A stretch of DNA of 64,000 nt from Caulobacter sp. UNC358MFTsu5.1 (GCF_000712075.1 NZ_JONW01000010.1:60082-124081), one strand, 5' to 3'; positions 34,163-43,784 are shown, counted from the first letter of the stretch. Numbers and translations: made by a program. The notes: generated by a model from the letters alone, not told the origin.

Positions 34163-35171
34163 TCACCACGCGGCCCACGTCGGCGATCGCCTTCTCCTGC
34201 TCGGCCAGCGGCAGGGGCGAGCCCGAGATAAAGACCACGACGGCGAACTTGCGGCCGTCCTTCAGGGTGTAGACGCCGATGTCGTTGACCACCGGCGTGA
34301 AGCCCTGGTCGGTGCGGGCCGTGCCCGGCACGTGGACCAGCTGGGCGTCGCGGGGGAGGGCGGCCCTCAGGCGGTCGGGTCCGGCGGTCACCTGGCGGGT
34401 GATCCCGCCCAGCAGGCGGCGGGAGTCGGCGTTCAACAGCTCGGCCTGGTTCAGGGCCTCCAGGAAGCGCAGGGCGCCCAGGGGCGTGGCGGTGTCGCGC
34501 GGATCGGCCAGATAGGCGTGGACCGCCCGGCTTCGCTCGGCGGCCGGAACCTGGCCGAGGGCGGCGCGGTAGGCGGCCTCGCCCTTCCAGCCGGCGCGGA
34601 ACGAGGCCAGGCCCAGGCTGTCGGGCTGCAGCTGGCGCTCGTAGCGGTCGATGTCCAGGTTCATGACCTTGCGGCCCTGCAGCCAGGCGGTCACCGCCCC
34701 GGGGCCGCCGACCCGCTTCATCAGGATGTCGGCGGCGGTGTTGTCGCCGTCGCGGATGGCGCGCTCCAGAAGCTCCTGGACGGTGTGGGTCGAGGGGCCC
34801 GTCCAGGCGTCGGCCAGCGGGCTGGGCGGCGGCGACAGGTCGACGTCCTCGATCAGCAGGACGTCGTCCAGCCGCAGGCGCTTGCCCTCGACCTCGGCCA
34901 TCACCGCCGCGCCCAGCGGGGCCTTGGCGACGTTCTGCAGGGGGAAGCGCCGTTCGCCGTTGAACGAGATGATCTGGCCGGTGCCGAGGTCCTCGAGCCC
35001 CACGCCCAGCTGCCCCGGGGCGACGCGGTCGGCGATGGGCTGGAACTGGGCCGTCAGCTTCTGGCGGTCGAACAGCGGATCCTCCTGGCCCAGCATCGGC
35101 GGCTCGCCGCAGCCGGCCAGCGGGGCGACGAGGGCGAAGGTCAGGAGAAGGGCGGCGAGGGGGCGGAGCAT
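34146..35171 (-). CDS. Class A beta-lactamase-fold lipoprotein with degenerate active site
   Basis: A 341-residue lipoprotein (lipobox LAGC, Cys21). It aligns with class A serine beta-lactamases: FPLQNVAKAPLGAAV at 76-90 corresponds to FPxxSxxK, AIRDGDNTAADILMKR to SDN, DIDRYERQLQ to the ExxLN (Glu166) motif, and HVPGTARTD to KTG. The nucleophile Ser is replaced by Asn80, the SDN Ser by Gly142 and KTG by VPG, whereas Lys83 and Glu178 remain. It therefore probably does not hydrolyse beta-lactams; binding or another activity is possible. Start MLRPLAALLL at 35171. Confidence 0.83.
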   Translation of the reverse strand: MLRPLAALLLTFALVAPLAGCGEPPMLGQEDPLFDRQKLTAQFQPIADRVAPGQLGVGLEDLGTGQIISFNGERRFPLQNVAKAPLGAAVMAEVEGKRLRLDDVLLIEDVDLSPPPSPLADAWTGPSTHTVQELLERAIRDGDNTAADILMKRVGGPGAVTAWLQGRKVMNLDIDRYERQLQPDSLGLASFRAGWKGEAAYRAALGQVPAAERSRAVHAYLADPRDTATPLGALRFLEALNQAELLNADSRRLLGGITRQVTAGPDRLRAALPRDAQLVHVPGTARTDQGFTPVVNDIGVYTLKDGRKFAVVVFISGSPLPLAEQEKAIADVGRVVIKAAK

Positions 35172-35273
35172 GGCGATCCCGGTGAGCTTCAGCACGAGCT
35201 GGACCGGGGCTAAACGCGCGAACCGCCATCGTGGGGCTTGCGCCGCGCGGCGGTCCGGCGGCAAAGGGTGGCG

Positions 35274-36095
35274 ATGACTTCGAAGCACCTCCCGCCCTGC
35301 GTGATCCTGAACCAGCCGCAACTGGCCGAGAACATCGGGGCCGTCGCCCGGGTGATGGCCAATTTCGGCCTGTCGGACCTGCGCCTGGTCAAGCCGCGCG
35401 ACGGCTGGCCCCAGGAGCGCGCCTGGGCCAGCGCCTCGGGCGCCAACTGGCCGCTGGACGAGGCCAAGGTGTTCGATCGCCTGGAAGACGCCATCGCCGA
35501 CCTGAAGCTGGTGTTCGCCACCACGGCCCGGCCGCGCGAGACCCGCCTGCCGGTCTACACCCCGCGCGAGGCCGCCGGCCACCTGGCGGCCGACGTCGCC
35601 CAGGGCCACGCGGTGGGCCTGCTGTTCGGCGGCGAGCGGGCGGGACTGGAGACCGACGACATCGCCCTGTGCCAGGCCATCGTCTCGATCCCGATCGACG
35701 AGCGTTTCCGGTCGCTGAACCTGGCCCAGGCCGTGTCGATCAACGCCTACGAATGGAAGATGACGGTCGACGACCGGCCGTGGTCGCGGTTCGAGTACAA
35801 CGTCGCCGAGCCGGCCGACCAGTCCAGCCTGCTGGGCCTGTACGGCCAGCTGGAGGACGAGCTGGAGAAGGCGGGCTTCTACCATCCGCCCGAGAAGAAG
35901 CCGTCGATGGTCCGCAACCTGCGCGCCCCCCTGGCGCGGGCCCGGCTGACCGAGCAGGAGGTGCGCACCTTCCGCGGCGTGGTCACCGCCCTGTCGAAAG
36001 GGCGGGGCCGGGTGCTGGCCAAGCTGGCCGAGCAGAAGGCCCGGAAAGCGGGCGAAACTTCCGTTACGGAAGGCGAAGAAGGCTCCGAAACCTAG
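35274..36095 (+). CDS. trmJ: SpoU/TrmH-class RNA 2'-O-methyltransferase, TrmJ-like
   Basis: A 273-residue SPOUT methyltransferase. It opens with CVILNQPQLAENIGAVARVMANFGLSDLRLV, the TrmJ pattern, then GLLFGGERAGLETDDIALC and the C-terminal knot motifs IVSIPIDERFRSLNLAQAVSINAYEW. TrmJ methylates position 32 of tRNAs; related TrmH enzymes modify other sites. Start at 35274 follows AAAGGGTGG; an in-frame ATG at 35238 would add 12 basic residues. It stands alone, with the beta-lactamase-like gene divergent upstream. Confidence 0.87.
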   Translation: MTSKHLPPCVILNQPQLAENIGAVARVMANFGLSDLRLVKPRDGWPQERAWASASGANWPLDEAKVFDRLEDAIADLKLVFATTARPRETRLPVYTPREAAGHLAADVAQGHAVGLLFGGERAGLETDDIALCQAIVSIPIDERFRSLNLAQAVSINAYEWKMTVDDRPWSRFEYNVAEPADQSSLLGLYGQLEDELEKAGFYHPPEKKPSMVRNLRAPLARARLTEQEVRTFRGVVTALSKGRGRVLAKLAEQKARKAGETSVTEGEEGSET

Positions 36096-36171
36096 CCGGA
36101 ACCAAATTCTCCCAAGCCACGTTTCGGGCTCGAGACGGCCAATGTCGGATGGCCGACAGGGAGGACGTGCA

Positions 36172-37644
36172 GTGATCAAGGGTCTTCGGACCTGGCTCGC
36201 CTTGGGCGTGGCCGGGAGCGTGATGGTCTGCGCCTCGAGCGCGGCGGCGGGGGCGTTCTACATCCAGGAGCAGTCGGTGAAGGGCATGGGCCGCGCCTAT
36301 TCGGGCGAGGTCACCGACACCGGCGCGGAGTCGATGTTTTGGAACCCGGCGGCCATCGGGCGGCTGGAGGGCAAGGAGGTCTATACGGGCCTGTCGGGCG
36401 TCAAGGTCGACGGCACGGTGACCGACGAGGGCTCGACCCTGCAGCGGCCCACCCTGAACATCCCGTCGGTGCTGGGGACGCCCATCCCGGGCCTGCCCAG
36501 CGGCGTCACCGGCCTGCTCAGCGGCGTGCTGCCCGGCCTGACCAACGGGGTGCTGATCCCCACCCTGAACAGCCTGCCCAACATCGCGCTTCTTCCGCCC
36601 CAGGCCGTAGGCGGCAATCCCGTGGCCAAGGACCCGATCCCCAAGTCGGTGGTGCCCAACTTCGCCTTCGCCATGCCGGTCACCGACCGGATCGCCGTGG
36701 GCATCGGGATCAACGCCCCGTTCAACGCCATCACCACCTATGACGGCGACAGCTGGGTGCGTTACGGCGCCATCAAGTCGCGGTTCCTGAACATCAACAT
36801 GCAGACCGCCGTGTCGATGCGGGTCACCGACTGGCTCAATGTCGGGGTGGGCGGGAACGTCGACTATTTCGACGCCACCTTCAGCCAGATGGCGCCCGAC
36901 CTGATCGCCCCGTTCCCGGACGGCAAGATCGAGGTCAAGGGCAGCGACACCCGCTTCGGCTGGAACGCCGGGGCCCAGCTGCGGCCTGCCAAGTGGGCGA
37001 CGATCGGCGCCAGCTACCGCTCGGGCTACAAGCACCACCTGGACGGCGACGTGACCATCTACGGCTTCCAGGGTCCGTTCGCCCTGGTCACCAGCAAGCA
37101 GGAAGCCACCACCAACTTCGACCTGCCGTGGATCGCCACGGCCGGCGTCACCCTGCGCCCGATGCAGCGCCTGGCCCTGCACGCCCAGGTCCAGCGCTTC
37201 GGCTGGAGCGACTTCGACAACGTCCGCGTCGACCTGAAGGGCGCCGGCCAGCTGCTGCCCGGCGCGCTGCTGCCCAAGTCGATCACGGTGCACGAGTTCT
37301 ACAACGACACCACCAATGTGGCGGTCGGCGCGGACTTCGCCGTCACCGACTGGCTGACCGTGCGGGCGGGCGCCCAGAAGGACCCGACCCCGACCAACGA
37401 CCTCTATCGCGACCCGCGCGTGCCGGACGGCGACCGCAAGCTCTACAGCGTCGGCACGACCATCACGCCCCGGCCCGGCATGCACTTCGACCTCAGCGCC
37501 GCCTACATCAAGCTGAAGGACAGCGCGATCCACAGCGACCAGGTGCTGTACGACGGCACGGCCTTCCCGATGAACCTGTCGCTGCGCGGCCGGTCCGAGG
37601 GCAAGGGGCTGGTGATCGGCGGCGGGGCGCGGTTCACCTTCTAG
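36172..37644 (+). CDS. FadL/OmpP1/TodX-family outer-membrane transport protein
   Basis: A 490-residue outer-membrane beta-barrel for hydrophobic substrates such as long-chain fatty acids. GTG at 36172 has GGGAGG about nine bases upstream and starts a signal peptide (TWLALGVAGSVMVCASSAAAG). The mature N-terminus GAFYIQEQSVKGMGRAYSGE and the FWNPAAIGRLEG motif are the FadL plug/hatch signatures; the remainder alternates as beta strands and ends in ...GGGARFTF with a C-terminal Phe, as expected for BAM recognition. Glycine/leucine-rich GVTGLLSGVLPGL insert near 110-125 is a feature of some alphaproteobacterial members. With the FATP-type synthetase at 8.8 kb it fits fatty-acid uptake. Confidence 0.88.
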   Translation: MIKGLRTWLALGVAGSVMVCASSAAAGAFYIQEQSVKGMGRAYSGEVTDTGAESMFWNPAAIGRLEGKEVYTGLSGVKVDGTVTDEGSTLQRPTLNIPSVLGTPIPGLPSGVTGLLSGVLPGLTNGVLIPTLNSLPNIALLPPQAVGGNPVAKDPIPKSVVPNFAFAMPVTDRIAVGIGINAPFNAITTYDGDSWVRYGAIKSRFLNINMQTAVSMRVTDWLNVGVGGNVDYFDATFSQMAPDLIAPFPDGKIEVKGSDTRFGWNAGAQLRPAKWATIGASYRSGYKHHLDGDVTIYGFQGPFALVTSKQEATTNFDLPWIATAGVTLRPMQRLALHAQVQRFGWSDFDNVRVDLKGAGQLLPGALLPKSITVHEFYNDTTNVAVGADFAVTDWLTVRAGAQKDPTPTNDLYRDPRVPDGDRKLYSVGTTITPRPGMHFDLSAAYIKLKDSAIHSDQVLYDGTAFPMNLSLRGRSEGKGLVIGGGARFTF

Positions 37645-37708
37645 CGGGGCTTGCGGCCCGCCGGCTTCCGTCGTCTTCTCCCGTCAAACAGATGTTGGGA
37701 GGGGCGGC

Positions 37709-39022
37709 ATGGACCGTCGGATGCTGCTGCTGAGCGCCGGTGCGGCCGGCCTGACCGCGATGGCCGGGCCGACCTTCGGCCAGGGCTTCCAGATCTCGCC
37801 CGGCGCCGAGGCCTGGCTCTACGCCCTGCCGCTGATCGAGATGGCCACCACCCGGGCGCGGCTGCTCCGGGCGCCTGGCGCGGCGATCAACAAGCTCAGC
37901 CACATGCGGGTGCTGGCCGACCACGCCGCGCGGGCGGTGACCACGCCCAACAACGACACGCTCTATTCGCACGCCTTCCTGGACCTGACCCAGGGTCCGG
38001 TCACCCTGACCGTCCCGCCGACCGGCGCGCGCTACTGGTCGGCGGCGGTGATGGACATGTTCACCAACAACAACGCCGTGCTGGGCCTGCGCACGGTGGG
38101 CGGCGAGGGCGGAACCTTTACCCTGGTCGGACCTGGGCAGCCGTCGAAGGGGCCCAACCCGGTGCGCGTGGCCACGCCCCACGCCTGGCTGCTGATCCGC
38201 ACCCTGGTGAGCGACGCGGCCGACCTGCCGGCGGCGCACAAGGTCCAGGACGGATTCGTGCTGACGGGGCCGAAGGCGCCGCCGCCGCCGGCCTATCCGA
38301 CCCGCGACGCGGAGCCCGTGCTCTATTTCGACGGCGCCCGGGCGCTGCTGGGCCAGGAGGGCTTCCCCGCGACCGACCTGGCCTTCCTGCGCCGGACGCG
38401 CGGTCTGCTGACGCCGCCCTTCGAGCCCCGCCGCGCGGATCGCCCGATCTCGGCCCAGGACACGGCCATGGTCGAGGGCGCCGACCAGGCCCGGATGATC
38501 GCCCAGTTCGCCAAGGGGCGGCAGGTCTTCACCAACGGCTGGGCCTATCCGCGCGCCAATCTCGGCGACTACGGCCAGGACTACATCTACCGCGCCATCG
38601 TCGCCCTGATGGGGCTGGGGGCGTTGCCGGTGGCCGAGGCCATGTACCTGAAGGCGGCGGGCGACGACGGGGCGGGCCTGTTCACCGGCGACGGCCCCTA
38701 TCGCCTCACCCTGCCGGCCGAGCTGCCGCTGGACGGCTTCTGGTCGCTGTCGATGTACGAGGCCCCGCCGGACGGCCAGTTCTTCTTCACCGACAACCCG
38801 CTCCGGCGCTACGCGATCGGCGACCGCACCCCGGGCCTGAAGCGCGAGGCGGACGGCTCGGTCACCCTGTGGATCGGCCGGACCGATCCCGGCGGCGACC
38901 GGTCGGCCAATTGGTTGCCGGCGCCGAAGTCGGGGCCGTTCGCCCTGTACCTGCGGACCTACCTGCCCAAGGCCGAGCTGCTGGACGGCCGATTCCGGTT
39001 CAAGCCGGTGGAGAAGGCCTAG
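37709..39022 (+). CDS. Exported DUF1254/DUF1214 protein
   Basis: A 437-residue exported protein. An N-terminal signal (RRMLLLSAGAAGLTAMAGPTFG) precedes DUF1254 (AEAWLYALPLIEMATTRA, TTPNNDTLYSHAFLDL, ARYWSAAVMDMFTNNNAVLG) and a C-terminal DUF1214 part (LPLDGFWSLSMYEAPPDGQFFF, LTLWIGRTDPGGDRSANWLPAP-like). Such proteins are of unknown function and sometimes annotated near stress or resistance genes. Standalone; the hairpin at 39053-39083 is downstream. Confidence 0.88.
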   Translation: MDRRMLLLSAGAAGLTAMAGPTFGQGFQISPGAEAWLYALPLIEMATTRARLLRAPGAAINKLSHMRVLADHAARAVTTPNNDTLYSHAFLDLTQGPVTLTVPPTGARYWSAAVMDMFTNNNAVLGLRTVGGEGGTFTLVGPGQPSKGPNPVRVATPHAWLLIRTLVSDAADLPAAHKVQDGFVLTGPKAPPPPAYPTRDAEPVLYFDGARALLGQEGFPATDLAFLRRTRGLLTPPFEPRRADRPISAQDTAMVEGADQARMIAQFAKGRQVFTNGWAYPRANLGDYGQDYIYRAIVALMGLGALPVAEAMYLKAAGDDGAGLFTGDGPYRLTLPAELPLDGFWSLSMYEAPPDGQFFFTDNPLRRYAIGDRTPGLKREADGSVTLWIGRTDPGGDRSANWLPAPKSGPFALYLRTYLPKAELLDGRFRFKPVEKA

Positions 39023-39052
39023 GGTCTATCGACGTTCAATCCACCTTACGTC

Positions 39053-39083
39053 CGTCATCCCGGGCGCAAGGCCCGGGATGACG
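39053..39083. terminator. 13-bp hairpin between convergent genes
   Basis: CGTCATCCCGGGC (39053-39065) and GCCCGGGATGACG (39071-39083) form a perfect stem with loop GCAAG between the DUF1254 gene (stop 39022) and the HTH gene (stop 39116). No T-tract. The TCATCCCGGGC core recurs widely in alphaproteobacterial intergenic DNA, so it may be a repeat with terminator-like action. Confidence 0.6.
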
Positions 39084-39115
39084 AGCTTTGGGAGAGGGAG
39101 CGGATGGCTCCCAAC

Positions 39116-39331
39116 TCAACCTTCCCACTGGAACACCCGCTCCAGCCCCACGCCGAACACCTGGGCGATGCGGAAGGCGGCCTCCAGCGACGGCGAGTAC
39201 TTGCCCTGTTCGATGGCGGCGACCGTCTGGCGGGTCATGCCGATCCGGGCGGCGAGGTCGGCCTGGGTCATCTCGCCGTTCTCGAAGCGCAGGCGGCGGA
39301 TGTCGTTGCGGATCGGGGGCGGGGCCGGCAT
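39116..39331 (-). CDS. XRE-family HTH regulator, 71 aa
   Basis: A single Cro/CI-type helix-turn-helix: RNDIRRLRFENGEMTQADLAARIGMTRQTVAAIEQGKYSPSLEAAFRIAQVFG spans nearly the whole protein (quoted here as its span, residues about 7-60). The recognition helix is MTRQTVAAIE. Such short proteins (YozG-like) commonly pair with a small membrane protein, as here: its ATG overlaps the membrane gene's stop (ATGA). Confidence 0.9.
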   Translation of the reverse strand: MPAPPPIRNDIRRLRFENGEMTQADLAARIGMTRQTVAAIEQGKYSPSLEAAFRIAQVFGVGLERVFQWEG

Positions 39332-39744
39332 CAGCAGGCCCGCCGGTAGCCGAGGATGATGCCGCCGTGCCGGGCCAGCTCCGACACCGCCAGGGCCGCC
39401 AGGACGGCGTTGGCCATGGTCACCTTGTCGAAGAAATAGACGGTCACCGCCGCCAGCATGGCCGCCACCTGGAAGACGTAGAAGGCCCCCGACGTGGCGC
39501 GCAGGCTGATCAGGCGTTCGCGTTCGTCCTCGGCCGTCCGGGCGTCGTCGGGCGCCTGGATCGCGGCGGCCACGTGCAGCACGATCTGCAGCGTCACCAG
39601 GATCGCGATGCACAGGGTGAAGGCCCCGTGCAGTCCGAACGGCCGCCCGGCCAGGGCGGAATGGGCGAAGAGGGTGAAATAGACCCCGTAGACGACCAGG
39701 GTGGTCCAGAACGAGATCCAGGCGCTTTTCTCGCGATACGGCAT
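39331..39744 (-). CDS. Four-helix membrane protein, partner of the HTH regulator
   Basis: A 137-residue protein with four hydrophobic segments (FWTTLVVYGVYFTLFAHSALA; AFTLCIAILVTLQIVLHVAAAI; FYVFQVAAMLAAVTVYFF; ANAVLAALAVSEL) and a central DARTAEDERERLISLRAT loop. This resembles the DUF2178-type proteins encoded before short XRE regulators. Start at 39744 has AAGGAG seven bases upstream. The longer open frame overlaps the frmA promoter region. Function unknown; the pair may sense membrane state. Confidence 0.8.
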   Translation of the reverse strand: MPYREKSAWISFWTTLVVYGVYFTLFAHSALAGRPFGLHGAFTLCIAILVTLQIVLHVAAAIQAPDDARTAEDERERLISLRATSGAFYVFQVAAMLAAVTVYFFDKVTMANAVLAALAVSELARHGGIILGYRRAC

Positions 39745-39919
39745 CGGTCGCTCCTTGATGTAAAAAATCTTGTACATTGAGTGCACCTTGATCGTCTTTG
39801 AGTCAAATATTTTTAACACCTCTCGCCGAAAAATTTCCCGAGGCCGGGACGTGCGGGCTCGACCTTCGGCGCGAAGCCTTGGCAATGTGCCGCCGACTTC
39901 AGATTCCGGAGACCTCGCC

Positions 39920-41029
<1,110 letters not shown>

Positions 41030-41030
41030 G

Positions 41031-41636
41031 ATGGTGTTTGATCCGCAAGCGAAGCTCGTTGCAACGAACGCGCATTCGCTTGCGGACCTAGAACGTCAAT
41101 TTGGCGACGTTGGTCTGCATAACGGCCCGCGAATTGGACCCTCGAGACGATCTACAGTCTCGAATGAAGCCTTCCTGACGCGGCGCTTTGTCCTGCACCT
41201 CGTTGCCAGCAGCGAATTGCGTTTCCCGATAAGTGTGGCTCATGAGGACCGGCCGGATTTTCGGATCAGGCATGCCGGTGGCGAAATGCTTCTCGAGGTG
41301 ACGGAAGCTTGCCCTGCTTCCAACGGAAAGCGGTTCGCCAAGCAAGCCGAAGGTGCCCACCAGATAGGGCGTTATTCAGAGAGCGGCTTAGCGCGAGCTC
41401 AAGAGGATTTAGCTGCACAGCTGCAAAATGCCATCGATGAGAAGCGTGGGAAGGGTTACGCAGCTGATGGTGCGCTAACACTACTGATCTACCCGAATTC
41501 TGATGCTTCCCAGTGGGTGAGCTTCTTCGATCGCAAACCTCGCGAGTTATTTTCGGAATTGGATACTAGTTTCCTGAATGCTCTCTACCTCTTCTGGGAT
41601 GCGGATTTTATCAAAGTGAGCGGGATGCGCCCATGA
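41031..41636 (+). CDS. Foreign-looking hypothetical protein inserted in the frm operon
   Basis: A 201-residue protein of clearly different base composition and codon use from its neighbours, with many A/T third positions. It begins 1 bp after the frmA stop and ends by ATGA overlap with fghA. A core VAHEDRPDFRIRHAGGEMLLEVTEA contains a PD...ExT arrangement reminiscent of PD-(D/E)xK nuclease-like domains, with Thr in place of the usual Lys; this is only a suggestion. A later LTLLIYPNSDASQWVSFF segment looks like a core strand. No signal peptide or membrane helix. The perfect fit to reading frames on both sides suggests insertion followed by adaptation or precise recombination. Confidence 0.7.
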   Translation: MVFDPQAKLVATNAHSLADLERQFGDVGLHNGPRIGPSRRSTVSNEAFLTRRFVLHLVASSELRFPISVAHEDRPDFRIRHAGGEMLLEVTEACPASNGKRFAKQAEGAHQIGRYSESGLARAQEDLAAQLQNAIDEKRGKGYAADGALTLLIYPNSDASQWVSFFDRKPRELFSELDTSFLNALYLFWDADFIKVSGMRP

Positions 41637-42481
41637 CCGTCGAAACCCTCGCCACTCATCGCACCCAGGGCGGGACGCTGCGCTACTGCCGGCACGACAG
41701 CGCCAGCACCGGCACGCCGATGAAGTTCACGGTGTGGACGCCGGACGGCGAGGGGCCGTTCCCGTACCTGATCTGGCTGTCGGGCCTGACCTGCACCGAG
41801 GACAACTTCACCATCAAGTCGGGCGTCTACGAGCACGCGGCCAAACACGGCCTGGCCATCGTCGCGCCCGACACCTCGCCGCGCGGCCCCGATCTGCAAG
41901 GGAACGCCGTCGCCGACGATCCGGCCTACGACCTGGGGCAGGGGGCGGGCTTCTATGTCGACGCCACCCAGGCGCCGTGGGCGCCGCACTTCAAGATGTA
42001 TTCCTACGTCACCAAGGACCTGCTGGAGGCCGTCGACGGCGCCTTCCCGCTGGACCCGGCGCGGCGGGGGATCTCCGGCCATTCGATGGGCGGCCACGGG
42101 GCCCTGACCCTGGGCCTGCGCAATCCGGACCTGTTCCGGTCGGTCAGCGCCTTCTCGCCGATCGTCTCGCCGCTGAACTGCCCGTGGGGCGACAAGGCGA
42201 TGACCGCCTATCTGGGGGGCGACCGCGCGGCCTGGCGCGCCCACGACGCCTGCGCCCTGATCGAGGACGGGGCGGGGGAGGGCTTCGACGAGATCCTGAT
42301 CGACCAGGGCCTGGCCGACAGCTTCCTGGAAAGCCAGCTCAAGCCCGAGCTGATCGAGGCCGCCGCGGCCAAGGCCGGCCGCAAGGTGACGGTGCGGCGG
42401 CAGGACGGCTACGACCACAGCTACTTCTTCATCGCCACCTTCCTCGGCGACCACGTGGCGTGGCACGCCGCCAAGCTCTAG
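41633..42481 (+). CDS. fghA: S-formylglutathione hydrolase
   Basis: Completes formaldehyde detoxification by hydrolysing S-formylglutathione to formate and glutathione. An esterase-D-family alpha/beta hydrolase: PYLIWLSGLTCTEDNFTIKSG, the nucleophile motif ISGHSMGGHGALT near residue 148 (GxSxG), FSPIVSPLNCPWGDKA, and the catalytic His in GYDHSYFFIATF. Length 282 is normal. Its ATG overlaps the stop of the inserted gene, so translation may be coupled to it. Confidence 0.94.
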   Translation: MTVETLATHRTQGGTLRYCRHDSASTGTPMKFTVWTPDGEGPFPYLIWLSGLTCTEDNFTIKSGVYEHAAKHGLAIVAPDTSPRGPDLQGNAVADDPAYDLGQGAGFYVDATQAPWAPHFKMYSYVTKDLLEAVDGAFPLDPARRGISGHSMGGHGALTLGLRNPDLFRSVSAFSPIVSPLNCPWGDKAMTAYLGGDRAAWRAHDACALIEDGAGEGFDEILIDQGLADSFLESQLKPELIEAAAAKAGRKVTVRRQDGYDHSYFFIATFLGDHVAWHAAKL

Positions 42482-42722
42482 GGCGAACGCCCATTCCGCT
42501 CGTGGTTAATGGGTATGCGGTATTTGCATCGTAATTGAGCAATGTTAGTCGAATTCGTCGTCAGTGACGGGGTGGTCAACTTTCGATTCGCCACCGAATC
42601 TTCTGTGTATCCGTGCGAATTACTTGGGGTATTACGGCTTAGATTGTTGCTGTAGTCGGTAACTTGGCCGTTCGCCACTAAATGAACACATAGAAATGCA
42701 ACTGTAGCGCTAGTGGAGTGGC
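42482..42722. other. AT-rich intergenic region
   Basis: About 240 bp, visibly richer in A/T than the flanking genes, like the inserted gene at 41031-41636. No convincing gene: a 66-codon minus-strand frame (42478-42678) has no motif. CCACTA near 42675 and TAGTGG near 42712 could pair. It may be leftover acquired DNA or hold the promoter of the following peptidase. Confidence 0.5.
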
Positions 42723-43313
42723 GTGAGAGTTGTCATGTTCGCTTGGCATAGCCGATTTCGGCCCAGACAATCCGCGGACTCGAAGGGTCGTGTCGTAACC
42801 CTTCGCAAGGCGTTCCTGTTCGGCGCGGGCTTCGGCGCACTGTGCGGGTTCCTCGCGGCCGCCTACATCGTCGGCTCCAGCGCCCGGGCCCGCGCCACGC
42901 GCTGCGCCGCGCTGACCGGCGAAGCCCAGTTGCAGTGCGTGACGCGCGAGACCAACAAGCGCATCGCGATCGTCGACGACCTGGACCACTACGGGGTCGA
43001 TGACGTCTGGGTCGAGAGCCCCGCCGACGGCAAGGGCGATTGCGAGGACTTCGCCCTGACCAAGGCGCGCGTGCTGCAGCAACTGGGCTGGAGCGCCTCG
43101 CGCATGCAGCTGGCCGTGTTCGGCTACGGCAAGCAGGCCCACGCCGTGCTGGTGATCGACGACACCTACGTCCTGGACAACCTGTCGCCGTGGGTCGGGC
43201 GCTGGAAGCACTACAGCCCCCGGAACATGGGCGTGTATCCGATCGAGGTGGCGCGATCGCTGCGACGCTTCACGCCGGGCCTGATGAACACCGCCGTCGC
43301 GGCGACCCGGTAG
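42723..43313 (+). CDS. Transglutaminase-like cysteine peptidase (BTLCP family)
   Basis: A 196-residue protein with an N-terminal hydrophobic segment (KAFLFGAGFGALCGFLAAAYIV), so membrane-anchored or secreted. Residues of the catalytic triad are seen in KGDCEDFALTKA (Cys), KQAHAVLVIDD (His) and YVLDNLS (Asp). This is the bacterial transglutaminase-like Cys proteinase (BTLCP) pattern; LapG, which cleaves surface adhesins, is a relative, but no LapD/LapA-like gene lies near. GTG at 42723 or ATG at 42735 are both possible. A lone ExbD-like gene follows. Confidence 0.85.
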   Translation: MRVVMFAWHSRFRPRQSADSKGRVVTLRKAFLFGAGFGALCGFLAAAYIVGSSARARATRCAALTGEAQLQCVTRETNKRIAIVDDLDHYGVDDVWVESPADGKGDCEDFALTKARVLQQLGWSASRMQLAVFGYGKQAHAVLVIDDTYVLDNLSPWVGRWKHYSPRNMGVYPIEVARSLRRFTPGLMNTAVAATR

Positions 43314-43370
43314 CCGAGGCTTGCGCCCGCCGTCCGCCCGGACCAGTCTGGGCGCGTGGGGGAGCGATCA

Positions 43371-43784
43371 ATGGCGCGACGATTGACCGGACGGTTCGAG
43401 GCGCGGCCGATCGCGGCGATCAACCTGACGCCGATGGTTCCGGTGTTGCTGGCGCTGTTCGTGATGGTCCTCGTCGTCGGTCAGTCTTCGGGGCCCGCCC
43501 TTCGCCACGACCAGCCGCCCATGGACTGCTTCGGCGCCTGCAAGCCAATCCACGGCTTCTTCGTCAGCCTGGACAGCGACGGCGCGGCCTATGTCGGCGA
43601 GCGCCGGGTGAGGGACGACCAGGTGGTGGGCCTGCTCCGTGACCAGACGCGCGGACTGGACACCTACGCGCTCTCGGTGCGAGCCGACGCCGAGGTGCCT
43701 TACGGCCGCGTCTTCGCGATGATGGCGCAGCTGCGGGCGGCGGGACTGAACCGGCCGGAGTTCATCAACGAAGACCTGCACTGA
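43371..43784 (+). CDS. ExbD/TolR-like protein lacking the conserved membrane Asp
   Basis: A 137-residue protein with one membrane helix (PVLLALFVMVLVVG). The INLTPMVPVLLALF start is the ExbD/TolR helix, but the essential Asp (INVTPFIDV in ExbD) is Pro24 here (codon CCG at 43440-43442). The periplasmic part (SLDSDGAAYVGERRVRDD, LSVRADAEVPYGRVFAMMAQLRAAG) fits the ExbD/TolR dimer fold. No ExbB/TolQ motor partner is adjacent. It may be a scaffold that no longer couples to the proton motive force. The ATG at 43371 follows GGGGGAGCG. Confidence 0.8.
   Translation: MARRLTGRFEARPIAAINLTPMVPVLLALFVMVLVVGQSSGPALRHDQPPMDCFGACKPIHGFFVSLDSDGAAYVGERRVRDDQVVGLLRDQTRGLDTYALSVRADAEVPYGRVFAMMAQLRAAGLNRPEFINEDLH

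Noticed and set aside
42478..42678. 66-codon minus-strand frame in the AT-rich gap
   Set aside because: No motif or initiation signal.
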